This document shows positions 37,149-46,139 of a stretch of 62,925 nt of DNA, piece after piece. A model generated the notes under the pieces. The model worked only from the letters and a program-made list of their open reading frames with translations, had not been told where the DNA came from and did no database searches. Origin of the DNA: DATGEP01 sp035310125 (GTDB lineage: Bacteria; Chloroflexota; Ktedonobacteria; Ktedonobacterales; JADMIN01); assembly GCA_035310125.1 (NCBI GenBank), contig DATGEP010000177.1, forward strand, positions 1 to 62,925. Direction: 5' to 3'. Position 1 is the stretch's first letter. Every line of letters starts with the position of its first letter. A program made the position numbers and the translations under genes.

Positions 37149-37955
37149 CTACGCGCCTCCCGCTAGTCTGCCACCATCAATTGGAATGATCGCGCCGGTA
37201 ATGAAGGAAGCAAGGTCTGAACAAAGCCAGACGACGGTTGCCGCGACCTCCTCCGGCAGGCCGATACGCCGCATCGGCACCGCATGCACAATCGGCTCAC
37301 GGCGCTCATCGCTCAAAGCGCGGATCCGGTCGGTGAGGATCGGCCCGGGCGCGACGGCATTCACGCGAATGTTGCGCGTGGCATAATCCAGCGCCGCGCT
37401 CTTGGTGAGACCAAGCACACCATGCTTGCTCGCGACATAACCGGCTATACCTGGCACGCCGCTCACTCCCGCCGTGGAGGACATATTGACAATCGCGCCG
37501 CCGCCGCTCGCGAGCATAGCTGGGATCTCGAACTTCATAGAGAGAAAGACGCCCCGCAGCGTCCCGCGCACCGCGCGGTCGAATTCCTCTACCGGAACAT
37601 CGGCCAGCTGAACCGGTCGGTGGCCGGCGGCGGCGTTGTTGAAAGCGGTATCCAGCCGGCCATAGGTGTCCAGCGTGCGCTGGACGAGCCGCTCGACCGC
37701 GACGGCGTCTCCGACATCCGTGGGCGCCACGAGCGCCTGACCGCCCGCGGCTCGAATGCCCTCCGCGACGACCGCCAGGGCCTGCTCGTCGCGGGCGGCA
37801 AGCACAACCGTCGCGCCCGCCTCGGCAAAGGCGCGCGCGGCAGTCGCGCCGATGCCACGACTCGCCCCCGTGATGATCGCGACCTTGCCCGCGAGCAGCC
37901 CATTCTGGCCGGACGCGGAAAGACCAGTCGTATTCCAGGTTTCTTCGCTCCTCAT
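37149..37955 (-). CDS. Short-chain dehydrogenase/reductase (FabG-like)
   Basis: 268 residues from ATG 37955 (GAGGAGATGAT upstream); the longer frame to 38057 has no family support. The NAD(P)-binding TGASRGIG lies at residues 29-36. FNNAAAG is the NNAG variant, IVNMSSTAGVSG holds the catalytic Ser, and YVASKHGVLGLTKS gives the Tyr-x3-Lys. VNAVAPGPILTD and ITGAIIPIDGG finish the fold. The cofactor-specific loop (ARDEQ) suggests NADP(H). It is divergent from a TetR-family gene, with overlapping promoters between them, so it is probably controlled by that repressor. Confidence 0.92.
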   Translation of the reverse strand: MRSEETWNTTGLSASGQNGLLAGKVAIITGASRGIGATAARAFAEAGATVVLAARDEQALAVVAEGIRAAGGQALVAPTDVGDAVAVERLVQRTLDTYGRLDTAFNNAAAGHRPVQLADVPVEEFDRAVRGTLRGVFLSMKFEIPAMLASGGGAIVNMSSTAGVSGVPGIAGYVASKHGVLGLTKSAALDYATRNIRVNAVAPGPILTDRIRALSDERREPIVHAVPMRRIGLPEEVAATVVWLCSDLASFITGAIIPIDGGRLAGGA

Positions 37956-38050
37956 ATCATCTCCTCTGCTGATTCCTGCGGGCGCACCGCATGCGCTATA
38001 CCGCTGTGACTCCGAGCCACGCTTCACGATTCGCCCACGCAGCCGGTTTC

Positions 38051-38101
38051 GTGACAATGTTGCCCATATATTTGTATAATCTGTATGATTAAATTTGTCA
38101 A
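38051..38101. promoter_or_regulatory. Overlapping divergent promoters of the SDR and TetR genes
   Basis: On the minus strand TTGACA (38096-38101) and TATACA (38073-38078) are 17 nt apart and drive the SDR gene. On the plus strand GTGACA (38051-38056) and a perfect TATAAT (38075-38080) are 18 nt apart and drive the tetR gene. The two -10 boxes overlap. The imperfect tandem TGTATAATC/TGTATGATT (38073-38090) is a likely operator. Confidence 0.75.
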
Positions 38102-38270
38102 GACCAAATCGGCACGCGCTTCGTTGGAAAGATTGAGAGGGAGATGCCGTACTCGCCTGCGGGAGGAGGATCGGCCTCTCTCACGAAGATACGCGCGCCT
38201 GGCGCCGTCAGCTATGCACGTATCTGGATGCGGCAACCGCGCTCTGGTATCTCTGGAAGGATGGCACTAC

Positions 38271-38891
38271 GTGAGTCCTCGCCCGTACCAGCTTGGCCGC
38301 CGGCAAGAGGCTACCGAGCAGACTCGCTCTAGCATCCTCGCGGCCGCTCGCGAGCTGCTCATGACCACGGGCAGCTTCTCCGGCTTCACAGTTGATGCCG
38401 TTGCCCGGCAAGCGGGTGTTGCCCGCATGACGGTCTACTACCAGTTCGGCTCCAAGGTGGGCCTCCTCGAAGCCCTGACCGACGACCTCGCGACACGCGG
38501 CCAGATGGACCGGCTCGCCAGCGCCTTCAGACAATCTGAGCCGCTCGACACGCTGGCCGAGTTCATTACCACGTTTGGTCGGTTTTGGAGCACCGACCGC
38601 CTCATTACACGACGGCTGCGCGCACTGGCCGCGCTCGATGCGGATTTTGCGCACGTCGTGCGGGCACGCGACGAGCGGCGGCGTGAGGGGGCGCGGGTAA
38701 TTGTCAGCCGGCTGACAGCAGCCTATGGCAAGCCAGCCGCTGAGGCGTTAGATGAGGCTGTCGCTGTGCTGTATACGTTGACTGCCTTCGAGACATTCGA
38801 CACCCTAATTGGGCCGGCGCACGAGCCAGTGGATGTTGCCCCGCTCGTGAACCGGATCGCCCGCGCTGCGCTCGGACTGGATGGCTTGTAG
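38271..38891 (+). CDS. TetR-family transcriptional repressor
   Basis: 206 residues from GTG 38271, which has GGAAGGA upstream; the longer frame back to 38085 has an odd composition. The N-terminal helix-turn-helix is typical: TRSSILAAARELLMTTG, then FTVDAVARQAGVARMTVYYQ and FGSKVGLLEALTDDLA. The C-terminal ligand-binding domain is variable, as expected. It is divergent from the SDR gene with shared promoter DNA, and therefore a likely repressor of that gene and of itself. The inducer cannot be inferred. The leader is about 184 nt. Confidence 0.9.
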   Translation: MSPRPYQLGRRQEATEQTRSSILAAARELLMTTGSFSGFTVDAVARQAGVARMTVYYQFGSKVGLLEALTDDLATRGQMDRLASAFRQSEPLDTLAEFITTFGRFWSTDRLITRRLRALAALDADFAHVVRARDERRREGARVIVSRLTAAYGKPAAEALDEAVAVLYTLTAFETFDTLIGPAHEPVDVAPLVNRIARAALGLDGL

Positions 38892-38899
38892 CCCGGTGA

Positions 38900-39919
38900 T
38901 TACGGTTCGCGCCGGGCCGGAGCGCCGGGAAAACCGAAAAGGTCACTCGTGGCGGGCTCCAGTGTCGCCGGGCGCAGCGTGCTACGCGGTGGACGTGGCG
39001 GTGCGGGAGCGTATGAAGCGGCGGGAGGCGGCGTGCGTTGGCTGACTGGCGCCACGGCCTGGGTCAGTGCGGGCGGCGCCGGCTGCTGCCCAAGTACGAC
39101 CTGCAACGCGCGCAGATCCGCGCACAGCTCGCCCGCCCGGCTGTACCGCTGCGCCAGGTCACGAGCCAGCGCACGCGAGATGATACGCTCCAGCTCCGGC
39201 GGCACCGACGGCTCAATCTGGCTCGGCGGCGTCGCCACGCCCCGCACAATCGCCTCGCTCATCTCCGTCAGCGTCTGCCCGCGATAGGGCCGCACACCCG
39301 TCACCAGCTCATAAAGGCTGATACCCAGTGCGTACACATCGGCGCGGCTATCCAGCACCTGACCAAGGAGCTGCTCCGGCGACACGTAGTAGAGACTGCC
39401 GACCACCGTGCCCGCGCGCGTGATGCTGTGCAGCCCTTCCACGCGCGCCAACCCAAAATCGAGCACCTTTACCCGGCACCAGCGATCCACCATCAGGTTT
39501 TCGGGCTTGATGTCGCGGTGGACAAGGTGCCCCTGTTCGTGCGCGTAATCCAGCGCATCGGCTGCCTGCGCGATGATCTCCACGGCCTGCCCAACGGGAA
39601 TCCGCGCACGCTCCTTGAGTATCTGGCCCGCCGACGAGCCGGGAAAATATTCCATGACGAAGTACAGGTGCTGTCCCTGGCGCCCGGCCTCATAGACGCG
39701 CACGATGTTGGGATGATGCAGCTTGCCGACGATGCGCGCCTCGCGGGTGAAGCGTGTGACAAACGACATGTCTGTCGTCAGCGCCTCCAGCAGCACCTTC
39801 ACGGCGTACGGCTTGTGCTCGGTGACATGGCGGGCACGATAGACGACGCCCATAGAGCCATGCCCAAGCTCGGTTTCCAGCACATAGTCGCCCAGTTGTT
39901 GCCCTATCAGCGATGCCAA
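38900..39919 (-). CDS. Soluble Ser/Thr protein kinase
   Basis: 339 residues with a complete Hanks-type kinase domain (residues 10-265). It has the Gly-loop GHGSMG (19-24), Lys in YAVKV (41), HRDIKPEN (134-141), DFGLA (154-158), the activation segment GTVVGSLYYVSPEQ, and DVYALGISLYEL. The tail (270-339) is Pro/Ala/Thr-rich with no membrane helix or sensor domain, so it is predicted to be cytosolic and to receive its signal through partners or the tail. It is convergent with tetR (8 nt apart). panB lies 78 nt upstream on the same strand. Several PP2C and FHA proteins in the window could be partners, but none is adjacent. Confidence 0.93.
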   Translation of the reverse strand: MASLIGQQLGDYVLETELGHGSMGVVYRARHVTEHKPYAVKVLLEALTTDMSFVTRFTREARIVGKLHHPNIVRVYEAGRQGQHLYFVMEYFPGSSAGQILKERARIPVGQAVEIIAQAADALDYAHEQGHLVHRDIKPENLMVDRWCRVKVLDFGLARVEGLHSITRAGTVVGSLYYVSPEQLLGQVLDSRADVYALGISLYELVTGVRPYRGQTLTEMSEAIVRGVATPPSQIEPSVPPELERIISRALARDLAQRYSRAGELCADLRALQVVLGQQPAPPALTQAVAPVSQRTPPPAASYAPAPPRPPRSTLRPATLEPATSDLFGFPGAPARREP

Positions 39920-39997
39920 GCCTGACCACCCTCTCGCATGAACCGCCTGAATGAATAACGCGAGAAAGCGGCGGCTGTCACCAATAGCATGACCACA

Positions 39998-40843
39998 TCA
40001 CCGATTTGGGTCTTTGCGCAGCGCCTCGATGACCGTCTCATCAATCGGCGAGCTTTGCGCCTGTGTTGGGAAAGCTCCCTCACGCACGTCGCTCATATAC
40101 GTGGTGGCCGCGTCGCGCAGCGCGTTGCCCAGCTCCGCGTACCGCTTCGTGTGGCGCGGCGTGAAATCCGGAAACAGCCCCAGGATGTCATGGACCACCT
40201 GCACTTCGCCGTCACAATGCGGTCCCGCGCCAATGCCGATGGTCGGCACCTTCGCCCGCTCGGTGACGAGCTTCGCCAGCTCTGCCGGAACCAGCTCCAA
40301 CACAATCGCGAAGACGCCAGCCTCCTCCAGCGCCGCCACGTCATCGAGCAGCGCGCGAGCGGCGGCTTCCGTCTTGCCCTGCACCTTGAAACCACCGAAG
40401 ACATTGACGGACTGCGGTGTCATGCCCACGTGGCCCATCACGGGAATGCCCGCGTCCACCAGCGCCCGCGCGCTCGCCGCGCTGCGCACACCACCCTCCA
40501 GCTTGAGCGCCTGCGGTCCCGCTTCCTTCATGATGCGGCTGGCATGGCGCATCGTCTCTTCGGGGCTGACCTGGAACGAGCCAAACGGCAAATCAGCCAC
40601 GATGAGCGCCCGTTTGCTCCCGCGCACCACCGCCTGGGTATGGCGAATGATATCGTCTACCGTCACGGGGAGCGTCGAGTCATAGCCGAGCATCACCATC
40701 CCCATGCTGTCTCCTACCAGCAGCATAGGCAGGCCAGCGGAATCGAGAATCTGCGCGGTGGCATAGTCATAGGCGGTGAGCATGGGGATACGCTCGCCGC
40801 GCACCTTCATCTGACGGATCTGGTCGGGTGTAACGCGCGCCAT
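39998..40843 (-). CDS. panB: Ketopantoate hydroxymethyltransferase
   Basis: Converts 2-oxoisovalerate plus methylene-tetrahydrofolate to ketopantoate, the first committed step to pantothenate and CoA. Of its 281 residues, family marks are MLTAYDYATAQILD, VGDSMGMVMLGYDSTLPVT (metal-binding Asp residues), VVADLPFGSF, VKLEGG in the variant LKLEGG, GHVGMTPQSVN, and GIGAGPHCDGEVQVVHDILG. The length is standard. It is not next to panC or panD here. A pair of 9-nt direct repeats GATTGTACG (40892-40900 and 40904-40912) lies 49 nt upstream of its start, between it and the receiver gene. Confidence 0.95.
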   Translation of the reverse strand: MARVTPDQIRQMKVRGERIPMLTAYDYATAQILDSAGLPMLLVGDSMGMVMLGYDSTLPVTVDDIIRHTQAVVRGSKRALIVADLPFGSFQVSPEETMRHASRIMKEAGPQALKLEGGVRSAASARALVDAGIPVMGHVGMTPQSVNVFGGFKVQGKTEAAARALLDDVAALEEAGVFAIVLELVPAELAKLVTERAKVPTIGIGAGPHCDGEVQVVHDILGLFPDFTPRHTKRYAELGNALRDAATTYMSDVREGAFPTQAQSSPIDETVIEALRKDPNR

Positions 40844-40891
40844 AGTGAGACCTCCGAAGTAGATTGGGCGGCTCTCAGTCTACGCTACTGG

Positions 40892-40912
40892 GATTGTACG
40901 GCAGATTGTACG
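40892..40912. repeat. Paired 9-bp direct repeat between panB and the receiver gene
   Basis: GATTGTACG occurs at 40892-40900 and 40904-40912, a 12-bp period. It lies in the probable panB promoter region and at the receiver-gene stop, a possible regulator site. Confidence 0.4.
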
Positions 40913-40913
40913 C

Positions 40914-41336
40914 CTATTGTGCCGCGCTCGGCTGCGGCCATGCCACCCGGCGAGCAAGCTCGGCGACCGTCATCAACAAGATATCAGTGTCAAATGGTTT
41001 GATAACCACGGGGACCGATAGCGTCAGGAGGAGATCGGTCAGCGCCGCACAGAGCAATCGGGGCTGCGCGCTCATCAGCGCGTAGGCATGGCGCACGGCC
41101 AGCGTCCGGTCGCCCGCGAGCTGATTGAGTAGCTCGATTCCATCCATATTGGGCATCACGACATCTACCAGCGCCACCAACCGCTCGGTGGCGGCGCGCA
41201 ACAGCGATAGCCCTTCCCGCCCGTCAGCCGCCATCCGCACAGCATATCCAGCGTCCAGAAGCAGCTCGCCCAGCGCGTCACGCAGGCATGCGTCGTCGTC
41301 CACGATGAGCACTGTTGGCCGGGAAACCTGTGCCAT
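40914..41336 (-). CDS. Stand-alone response-regulator receiver protein
   Basis: 140 residues, a single CheY-like receiver domain with no output domain. The acidic pocket is IVDDD (13-15), the phospho-acceptor is D58 in LVDVVMPNMDG, and the switch residues are S89 and K113 (VVIKPFD). Such lone receivers relay phosphate in phosphorelays or act by protein contact. No histidine kinase is nearby, so its partner is elsewhere. The region around LRAATERLVALVD is slightly unusual but keeps all functional residues. It is followed by panB on the same strand after 70 nt. Confidence 0.9.
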   Translation of the reverse strand: MAQVSRPTVLIVDDDACLRDALGELLLDAGYAVRMAADGREGLSLLRAATERLVALVDVVMPNMDGIELLNQLAGDRTLAVRHAYALMSAQPRLLCAALTDLLLTLSVPVVIKPFDTDILLMTVAELARRVAWPQPSAAQ

Positions 41337-41586
41337 AATGCATGCTCTTCCTGTCGTCCAGTGGCGCTTAACCTCAGTGCGCCCATATCTCGCGCCACAA
41401 CGCTACGACATTGCGCATCCAGCGTCAATCGCATCACCCTTTCCGGCAACCGTGCGATATGGAACGTCAACGACACGTGCCGCTCGCGGTGGAACGTGAG
41501 AGGCGTGTCAGGATACGAAGACATGTCTACATGCCATATGGCACACACTCACCCGCCGCGAAGGTGTCGAGAGCCCTTGCCCGCGC

Positions 41587-43125
41587 TCAACCCAGCAAAT
41601 CGTCGAACTCGTCGAGGTATATCATCTCCTCCTCTTCCTCCTCTGGCGCATCGGTGGGAACCGTCGCGGGAGTTGCTGGCAGCACCGTATCATATGCGGT
41701 CGCGTACGGCTCCTGGAGGAACCGCGAGCGCGGCTCCGTACAGGTCATGTGCAGCGTATGTCTGGCACGGGTCATAGCGACGTAGAGCAGGCGGCGCTCC
41801 GATGCGAGAAAATCGGTCTCGTCCTCGTGATCTCTGTCGCCATGATATGCGGATGGAATAATCCCTTCGCTGACTTGCATGAGTATCACAATATCGAAAT
41901 CGAGCCCCTTGGCAGAGTGAAAGGTTGTAAGTTTCACGCCTGGGGTTCGTGTGCTGCCGGAATCACGCTGCAAGAGCTGGAAGGCTACCTGCCGCGCCGA
42001 CAGTAACTTCTGAATCGGTGAGAGCGCCTCCCATGACCGAGCAAGCAATGCAACTGTCTTCCCAGGATGACGGCGAATCTCATCAGTGACGAGATGAGCG
42101 ACCAGACTTATTTCTTCTTTTTGATTGGCAGCCAGATGCAATACAGGAACAGAGCCATCTCGTTGAGATAAGGATGCATTCTGTTCAGACGTATCTCGGA
42201 ACGGGAGCGTGAGTATGTCAATCTGACGAGTTGAACGCAGATTTGATGTGAGCGCCTTCACGTTCAGATTATTGAACGTGAGACTGACGCTTTCATATGA
42301 AAACGGCGCCTTATATAGCTTCTGACCAATATCCGCAACCACAGTCACCGTCTTACGTGCGCACCTGGCAAGCAACAGAAATTGAATTTGGTCAAGATCT
42401 TGGAGCTCATCTACCAGAATATGATCCACCTGGTAACGCTCTGGTACAACCATTTGGCGGCAGTCCAAGGTGCGTGTCAATGCACAGAAGTATTCCACCA
42501 CTTTGCGCGCGTAGTCGTCGAAGTCTATTTGCTGCGCGTCTATCAAGTCCAGATGCTTTTCATAGGACTCAAATATGTCCCAAACGATGCGACGTGCTTC
42601 CGCTCGTAGCGCAGAGCCTCGCCCTCGTCGCATGACGGACTCATAATCAGTAAATTCACGAATGAGACGTCCGTCAGCCAGGAGTGTTCCTTTTATCCAG
42701 TTGAACTCGTCGAGCCACCAATCCAGCGGGTTTTCAAGGACTCGTGAAGAAGCCTTGCCGACGCGCGAACGTGTGATTGCAATCTCCTGTCTAATCAATT
42801 CCTTTCGCCTGTTGTCCTTTATCGTGGGCCGCAGAATACCAAGGTCCTTCATGAGTCGCCAGCACCATCCATGAACGGTTTGTGCCGTAACACCTTGGGA
42901 GCTTCGATCGCGCATTTCCGCACTTACGTCAATTGCGTGTTTCTTGAGCGCATTTGTAAAGGTGACAAACTGAGGTCTGATGCCCGTCTGCTCATAGAGA
43001 TGTTGTCCGCGAAACAACAGCGCAAGCGTCTTTCCAGTTCCCGGCGGACCTTTGATGAGCAGGTGCTGATGTTTGTCGAATTCCACGCATGCGAGCTGTT
43101 CGGGCGTCAGATCAGCCTTGCGCAT
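41587..43125 (-). CDS. UvrD/Rep-like superfamily 1 helicase (small), AT-richer gene
   Basis: 512 residues from ATG 43125 (GGAGG 9 nt upstream). Walker A GPPGTGKT (residues 26-33), motif Ia VTFTNALKKH, Walker B ILVDELQDLDQIQ, and the C-terminal motifs TTFHSAKGLDFDIVILM and RRLLYVAMTRARHTL are all present. It is smaller than UvrD and lacks long 1B/2B insertions, like stand-alone DNA helicases of the UvrD_C_2 class. The acidic tail (PEEEEEEMIYLDEFDDLL) is notable. Much of the gene (about 42000-43100) is visibly more AT-rich and less biased at third codon positions than its neighbours, so it may have come by transfer. It has its own promoter. Confidence 0.9.
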   Translation of the reverse strand: MRKADLTPEQLACVEFDKHQHLLIKGPPGTGKTLALLFRGQHLYEQTGIRPQFVTFTNALKKHAIDVSAEMRDRSSQGVTAQTVHGWCWRLMKDLGILRPTIKDNRRKELIRQEIAITRSRVGKASSRVLENPLDWWLDEFNWIKGTLLADGRLIREFTDYESVMRRGRGSALRAEARRIVWDIFESYEKHLDLIDAQQIDFDDYARKVVEYFCALTRTLDCRQMVVPERYQVDHILVDELQDLDQIQFLLLARCARKTVTVVADIGQKLYKAPFSYESVSLTFNNLNVKALTSNLRSTRQIDILTLPFRDTSEQNASLSQRDGSVPVLHLAANQKEEISLVAHLVTDEIRRHPGKTVALLARSWEALSPIQKLLSARQVAFQLLQRDSGSTRTPGVKLTTFHSAKGLDFDIVILMQVSEGIIPSAYHGDRDHEDETDFLASERRLLYVAMTRARHTLHMTCTEPRSRFLQEPYATAYDTVLPATPATVPTDAPEEEEEEMIYLDEFDDLLG

Positions 43126-43183
43126 GGCCACCAGCCTCCGTATTTCTTGAGCGCAAACACGAGTCGAGCCGGTAATCGGACGT

Positions 43184-43212
43184 ATGCTACTGGCTCAACC
43201 GTTTACTGTCAA
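43184..43212 (-). promoter_or_regulatory. Predicted promoter of the UvrD-like helicase gene
   Basis: On the minus strand TTGACA (43207-43212) and TAGCAT (43184-43189) are 17 nt apart. The start would be near 43177, about 52 nt before the ATG. Confidence 0.6.
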
Positions 43213-43289
43213 GTGTGTTCGGTGGCTAACAACCATGCGTGCCCGCTCTACTGATGTCGGTGGAAAGAGACCAACCAAGCGACCTGGTG

Positions 43290-43311
43290 GGGCCGGCATT
43301 CCTGCCGGCCC
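43290..43311 (-). terminator. Hairpin after the FHA-PrsW gene
   Basis: GGGCCGGCA (43290-43298) pairs with TGCCGGCCC (43303-43311) around 4 nt, 78 nt after the stop at 43390 and before the helicase promoter. Confidence 0.5.
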
Positions 43312-43389
43312 GCGCGGACAAGCCTGTCTGGGCCACCGGTAGGAATCACTGCCAATATCAGTAATACTCCCCCGCCGCGTGTGCCGCTA

Positions 43390-45150
43390 TCAGCTGAGCC
43401 GGCCGTTACAGCGCGCGCATGTCTGCGTACCGGGCGGATACGATAGCCCGCAACGCGGGCAATGGGCCGGCCGGACCGCACCAGCATTCGGCGCCTGCGC
43501 GACTGGCCAGGCGGGCGGCGACTGCGGTGGCATGCCCAGTGCTGGCGGTGCGGCAACATTCTGTGGCCACGCGTATGGCTGCCAGGAGGGCTGTCGCGGG
43601 CGGCGCCCGAAGCTGGCGAACAATGCCCGCAGCAGAGGCGGCGGCGGTGGCGCCATCGGACCAAGCTTCGCCCGCTCCAGCGATTCGCGCAGGAGGAAGC
43701 GCAGGATTAATAGCCCCAACACACCCACGAACAGAAACCAACCGAAGATGATGACAAACGCGGTCACCGGATCGGTGTTCTCAGTGATGCTGCTGGCCAG
43801 CGGCGACCAATCCCAGAGTGCGTGCAGCCCCACCGCGATGAAGAACGCCACGATCACGCTGGGAGTCACCCGGAACGTAGATTGCCCGCGCTCGCGCCAG
43901 ATGACGGCACCGACGATACCAGTCCAGACGCCGTGGCCGAAGATGGCCAGCGCCATGCGCACGAGCAATTGATGGTTCATCACGCTCACACCAGCGCTGA
44001 AAAGCACTGCGAGCGAGCTGCCGCCCTGCTGCGCCATATTGATGAAGCCCATCAGGAACGCCGCGAAACCATATCCGGCGGTCTCCAGCGCAGCGAACCC
44101 CATTCCGGCCGCGGCGCCAAGAATAAGCCCATCCAGCTCGCTGCGCAGCCGTTTGTTGCGCAGGAACCAGGCAACCGCGATAATCTTCGCCGTCTCTTCG
44201 CACACGCCGATGAGGATGGCTGATCCGAGATCAACGCCGCCGCTGCCCGTAGTAGACGGCAATAGGAGCGGCTCGACGACGGCGGCGATAGTCAAGCCCA
44301 GCACGGCGCCGCTGAGAAATGTGAGGCCAACGACGGCGGGAGGCATGTCCACGAACGCGCTCTGCTCCCAGCAGAAGATAACAAAAACAACGGGCACGAG
44401 CGCACTGGCGATAAGCATTTCCAGCGGCACGAGATGCAGGTTGTCGGTAGTGGTCAACACCTGCCCGACGACGAAATACGCCAGGATGCCGACCAAAAAA
44501 ACCCGCCAGTAGCGCTTGCGCCCCTGTGTCTTGAAGAAACTGGCGAGCGCGTTCTCGCGCCTCGGCGGCATCATCGTGTAATACGGATGCGACGCACCAG
44601 CGACCGGCGACAGCGGAAACGCGGGCGGCGCGGGCGCGATACCGGCACCGGCCATCCCCTGTGGCGGCAACGATGGCGCGAACGCTGCTCGCTGCGGAGC
44701 CATGATAGCCGCCCCCGGATTGGCTGGACTGCCCGGTGTCATGGGCGCCGCGCCGCCGGCACCCGCTACCGCCTGCGCCTGCTGCGACGGGTCCAGCGGA
44801 TTGACGCGCAGCTCAGCATTGCCAATGCGGATTGTCTGGCCGGGAATCAGCGGCACTCGTCCCTGAATGCGCAGCCCCTGCACATAGGTGCCATTGGCCG
44901 ACCCCAGGTCCTCGATCTCATAGCCATTGGGCGCCCAGCGAATGACGGCATGGTAGCGCGAGACGAGCGGATCGCTGAGCGAGATATCATTGCCTTCCAT
45001 CCGCCCAATCTGGACGGCGGGTTTGGCGAGGACAATACGCCCGTCGCGCGCCATCGGGCTGCGCCAGAGGCTGCCCGTAATCGAGACTGCCGCGGGATAG
45101 GGTGGGGCGACGGCTGCGTTCTGCACCGCCGCGCTGCCTGGCGAGCTCAT
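43390..45150 (-). CDS. FHA domain - PrsW-type intramembrane protease - zinc ribbon protein
   Basis: 586 residues from ATG 45150 (GAGGAGG upstream). Residues 30-115 are an FHA phosphothreonine-binding domain: IGR (48-50), SRYH (64-67) and NGT (86-88). Residues 120-205 are a Pro/Ala linker. Residues 215-510 hold about eight hydrophobic segments. They include the PrsW marks EETAK (318-322), MGFAALETAGYGF and a late HALWDWSP, as in the CAAX/PrsW metalloprotease superfamily. The end has two CxxC pairs (CPRC, CARC) forming a zinc ribbon. B. subtilis PrsW starts cleavage of the anti-sigma factor RsiW. Here an FHA domain could link the protease to Ser/Thr kinase signals (inference). Confidence 0.9.
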   Translation of the reverse strand: MSSPGSAAVQNAAVAPPYPAAVSITGSLWRSPMARDGRIVLAKPAVQIGRMEGNDISLSDPLVSRYHAVIRWAPNGYEIEDLGSANGTYVQGLRIQGRVPLIPGQTIRIGNAELRVNPLDPSQQAQAVAGAGGAAPMTPGSPANPGAAIMAPQRAAFAPSLPPQGMAGAGIAPAPPAFPLSPVAGASHPYYTMMPPRRENALASFFKTQGRKRYWRVFLVGILAYFVVGQVLTTTDNLHLVPLEMLIASALVPVVFVIFCWEQSAFVDMPPAVVGLTFLSGAVLGLTIAAVVEPLLLPSTTGSGGVDLGSAILIGVCEETAKIIAVAWFLRNKRLRSELDGLILGAAAGMGFAALETAGYGFAAFLMGFINMAQQGGSSLAVLFSAGVSVMNHQLLVRMALAIFGHGVWTGIVGAVIWRERGQSTFRVTPSVIVAFFIAVGLHALWDWSPLASSITENTDPVTAFVIIFGWFLFVGVLGLLILRFLLRESLERAKLGPMAPPPPPLLRALFASFGRRPRQPSWQPYAWPQNVAAPPALGMPPQSPPAWPVAQAPNAGAVRPAHCPRCGLSYPPGTQTCARCNGRLS

Positions 45151-45324
45151 AAAACGCCCTCCTCTGTCCGGTACGCGTCTGGTGCATTCGTCCCATGTCG
45201 CGTCTTGCCGCGAGAATATCAGCACTCAAAGGCCGCCGTCAATTCCGCATCACCCTCTCGCGCGCGTCTGTCACGGCGGTCATTTCAACCCGCGATAGAT
45301 CGCCACCCTTCCCGCCGCACACGC

Positions 45325-46131
45325 TCACCAGCGCCAGAAGCGCTCGATGGCGATGCCTGGATAGGTGCGCCGGAGCGTCGAGCTATACTCGCGCAGCGCC
45401 TGTCGCATGCGCTCCTGGCTGCCGAAGAGCTGCGGCACCTGGCTGGTATATTGCGCCACCGCCTCCTCCTTCGTGCGCAGCAGCCCCGACACCTCCACCA
45501 ACTCCGGCTCCATCGAGATGCCCAGCTCGCGCTGCCGCCCTTCGAGCGCACCAGGGTGCGCCACGTATGGAAAGTCCTCATAGAACTTGACGTTCAGCCG
45601 GCGCTGCGCCAGACGGTCCGCCGCCGAGCAGACCAATTGGTGATCTACATGATGCCCCACCCCCAGCGGCGCATAAATCACCGCCAGCGGCGCGCGCTCG
45701 TGGATGTTGAGCAACAGCGCGGCCAGCTCTTCATCCAGCGTCAGGTCGCCCGCCTGCACCTCGCCAAAGAGCGCATCCTCGGCAGCGTACTGAGCCGGAG
45801 TGCCGCGATAGACCGCGTCGAGATACTCCAGCCAGAGCGTATCGGCGTGGAGCGTCTCCGCCGCCGCCGCGTCCTCTTCGCGCCGCCGCCGCACCGCCTC
45901 AGCCGCATCCAGCCCCAGCCCCATCTTCTCCTGCGTCTGCCGGGCAAAATTGCTCGGCGTAAAACCCGCCGGCGGCACGCCACCAAAGACGGTGACGACG
46001 AGCACACGGTTGCCCGTCGCGGCCTGCAACCCGATGGCGCCCCCACATGAGAGCGCCGCATCGTCAAAGTGCGGCTGCAAGTAAATCTGCCGGTATTGCG
46101 CATTGATCTGATCGAGTGCGGTGAGCTGCAT
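45325..46131 (-). CDS. PIG-L/LmbE family deacetylase
   Basis: A zinc-dependent N-deacetylase of 268 residues. PHFDDAALSCGG (residues 20-31) is the family form of PHxDDxxLxxGG that binds zinc, with the second site in GVGHHVDHQLV. The family removes N-acetyl groups from sugars in mycothiol, bacillithiol and GPI-type pathways; the substrate here is open. AGGAGG lies 5 nt upstream of the ATG. It starts 8 nt after the pseudouridine synthase stop on the same strand, so the two are probably co-transcribed. The QEKMGLGLDAAEAVRRRREE segment is also found in related LmbE-like proteins. Confidence 0.9.
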   Translation of the reverse strand: MQLTALDQINAQYRQIYLQPHFDDAALSCGGAIGLQAATGNRVLVVTVFGGVPPAGFTPSNFARQTQEKMGLGLDAAEAVRRRREEDAAAAETLHADTLWLEYLDAVYRGTPAQYAAEDALFGEVQAGDLTLDEELAALLLNIHERAPLAVIYAPLGVGHHVDHQLVCSAADRLAQRRLNVKFYEDFPYVAHPGALEGRQRELGISMEPELVEVSGLLRTKEEAVAQYTSQVPQLFGSQERMRQALREYSSTLRRTYPGIAIERFWRW

Positions 46132-46139
46132 AGAGCCTC

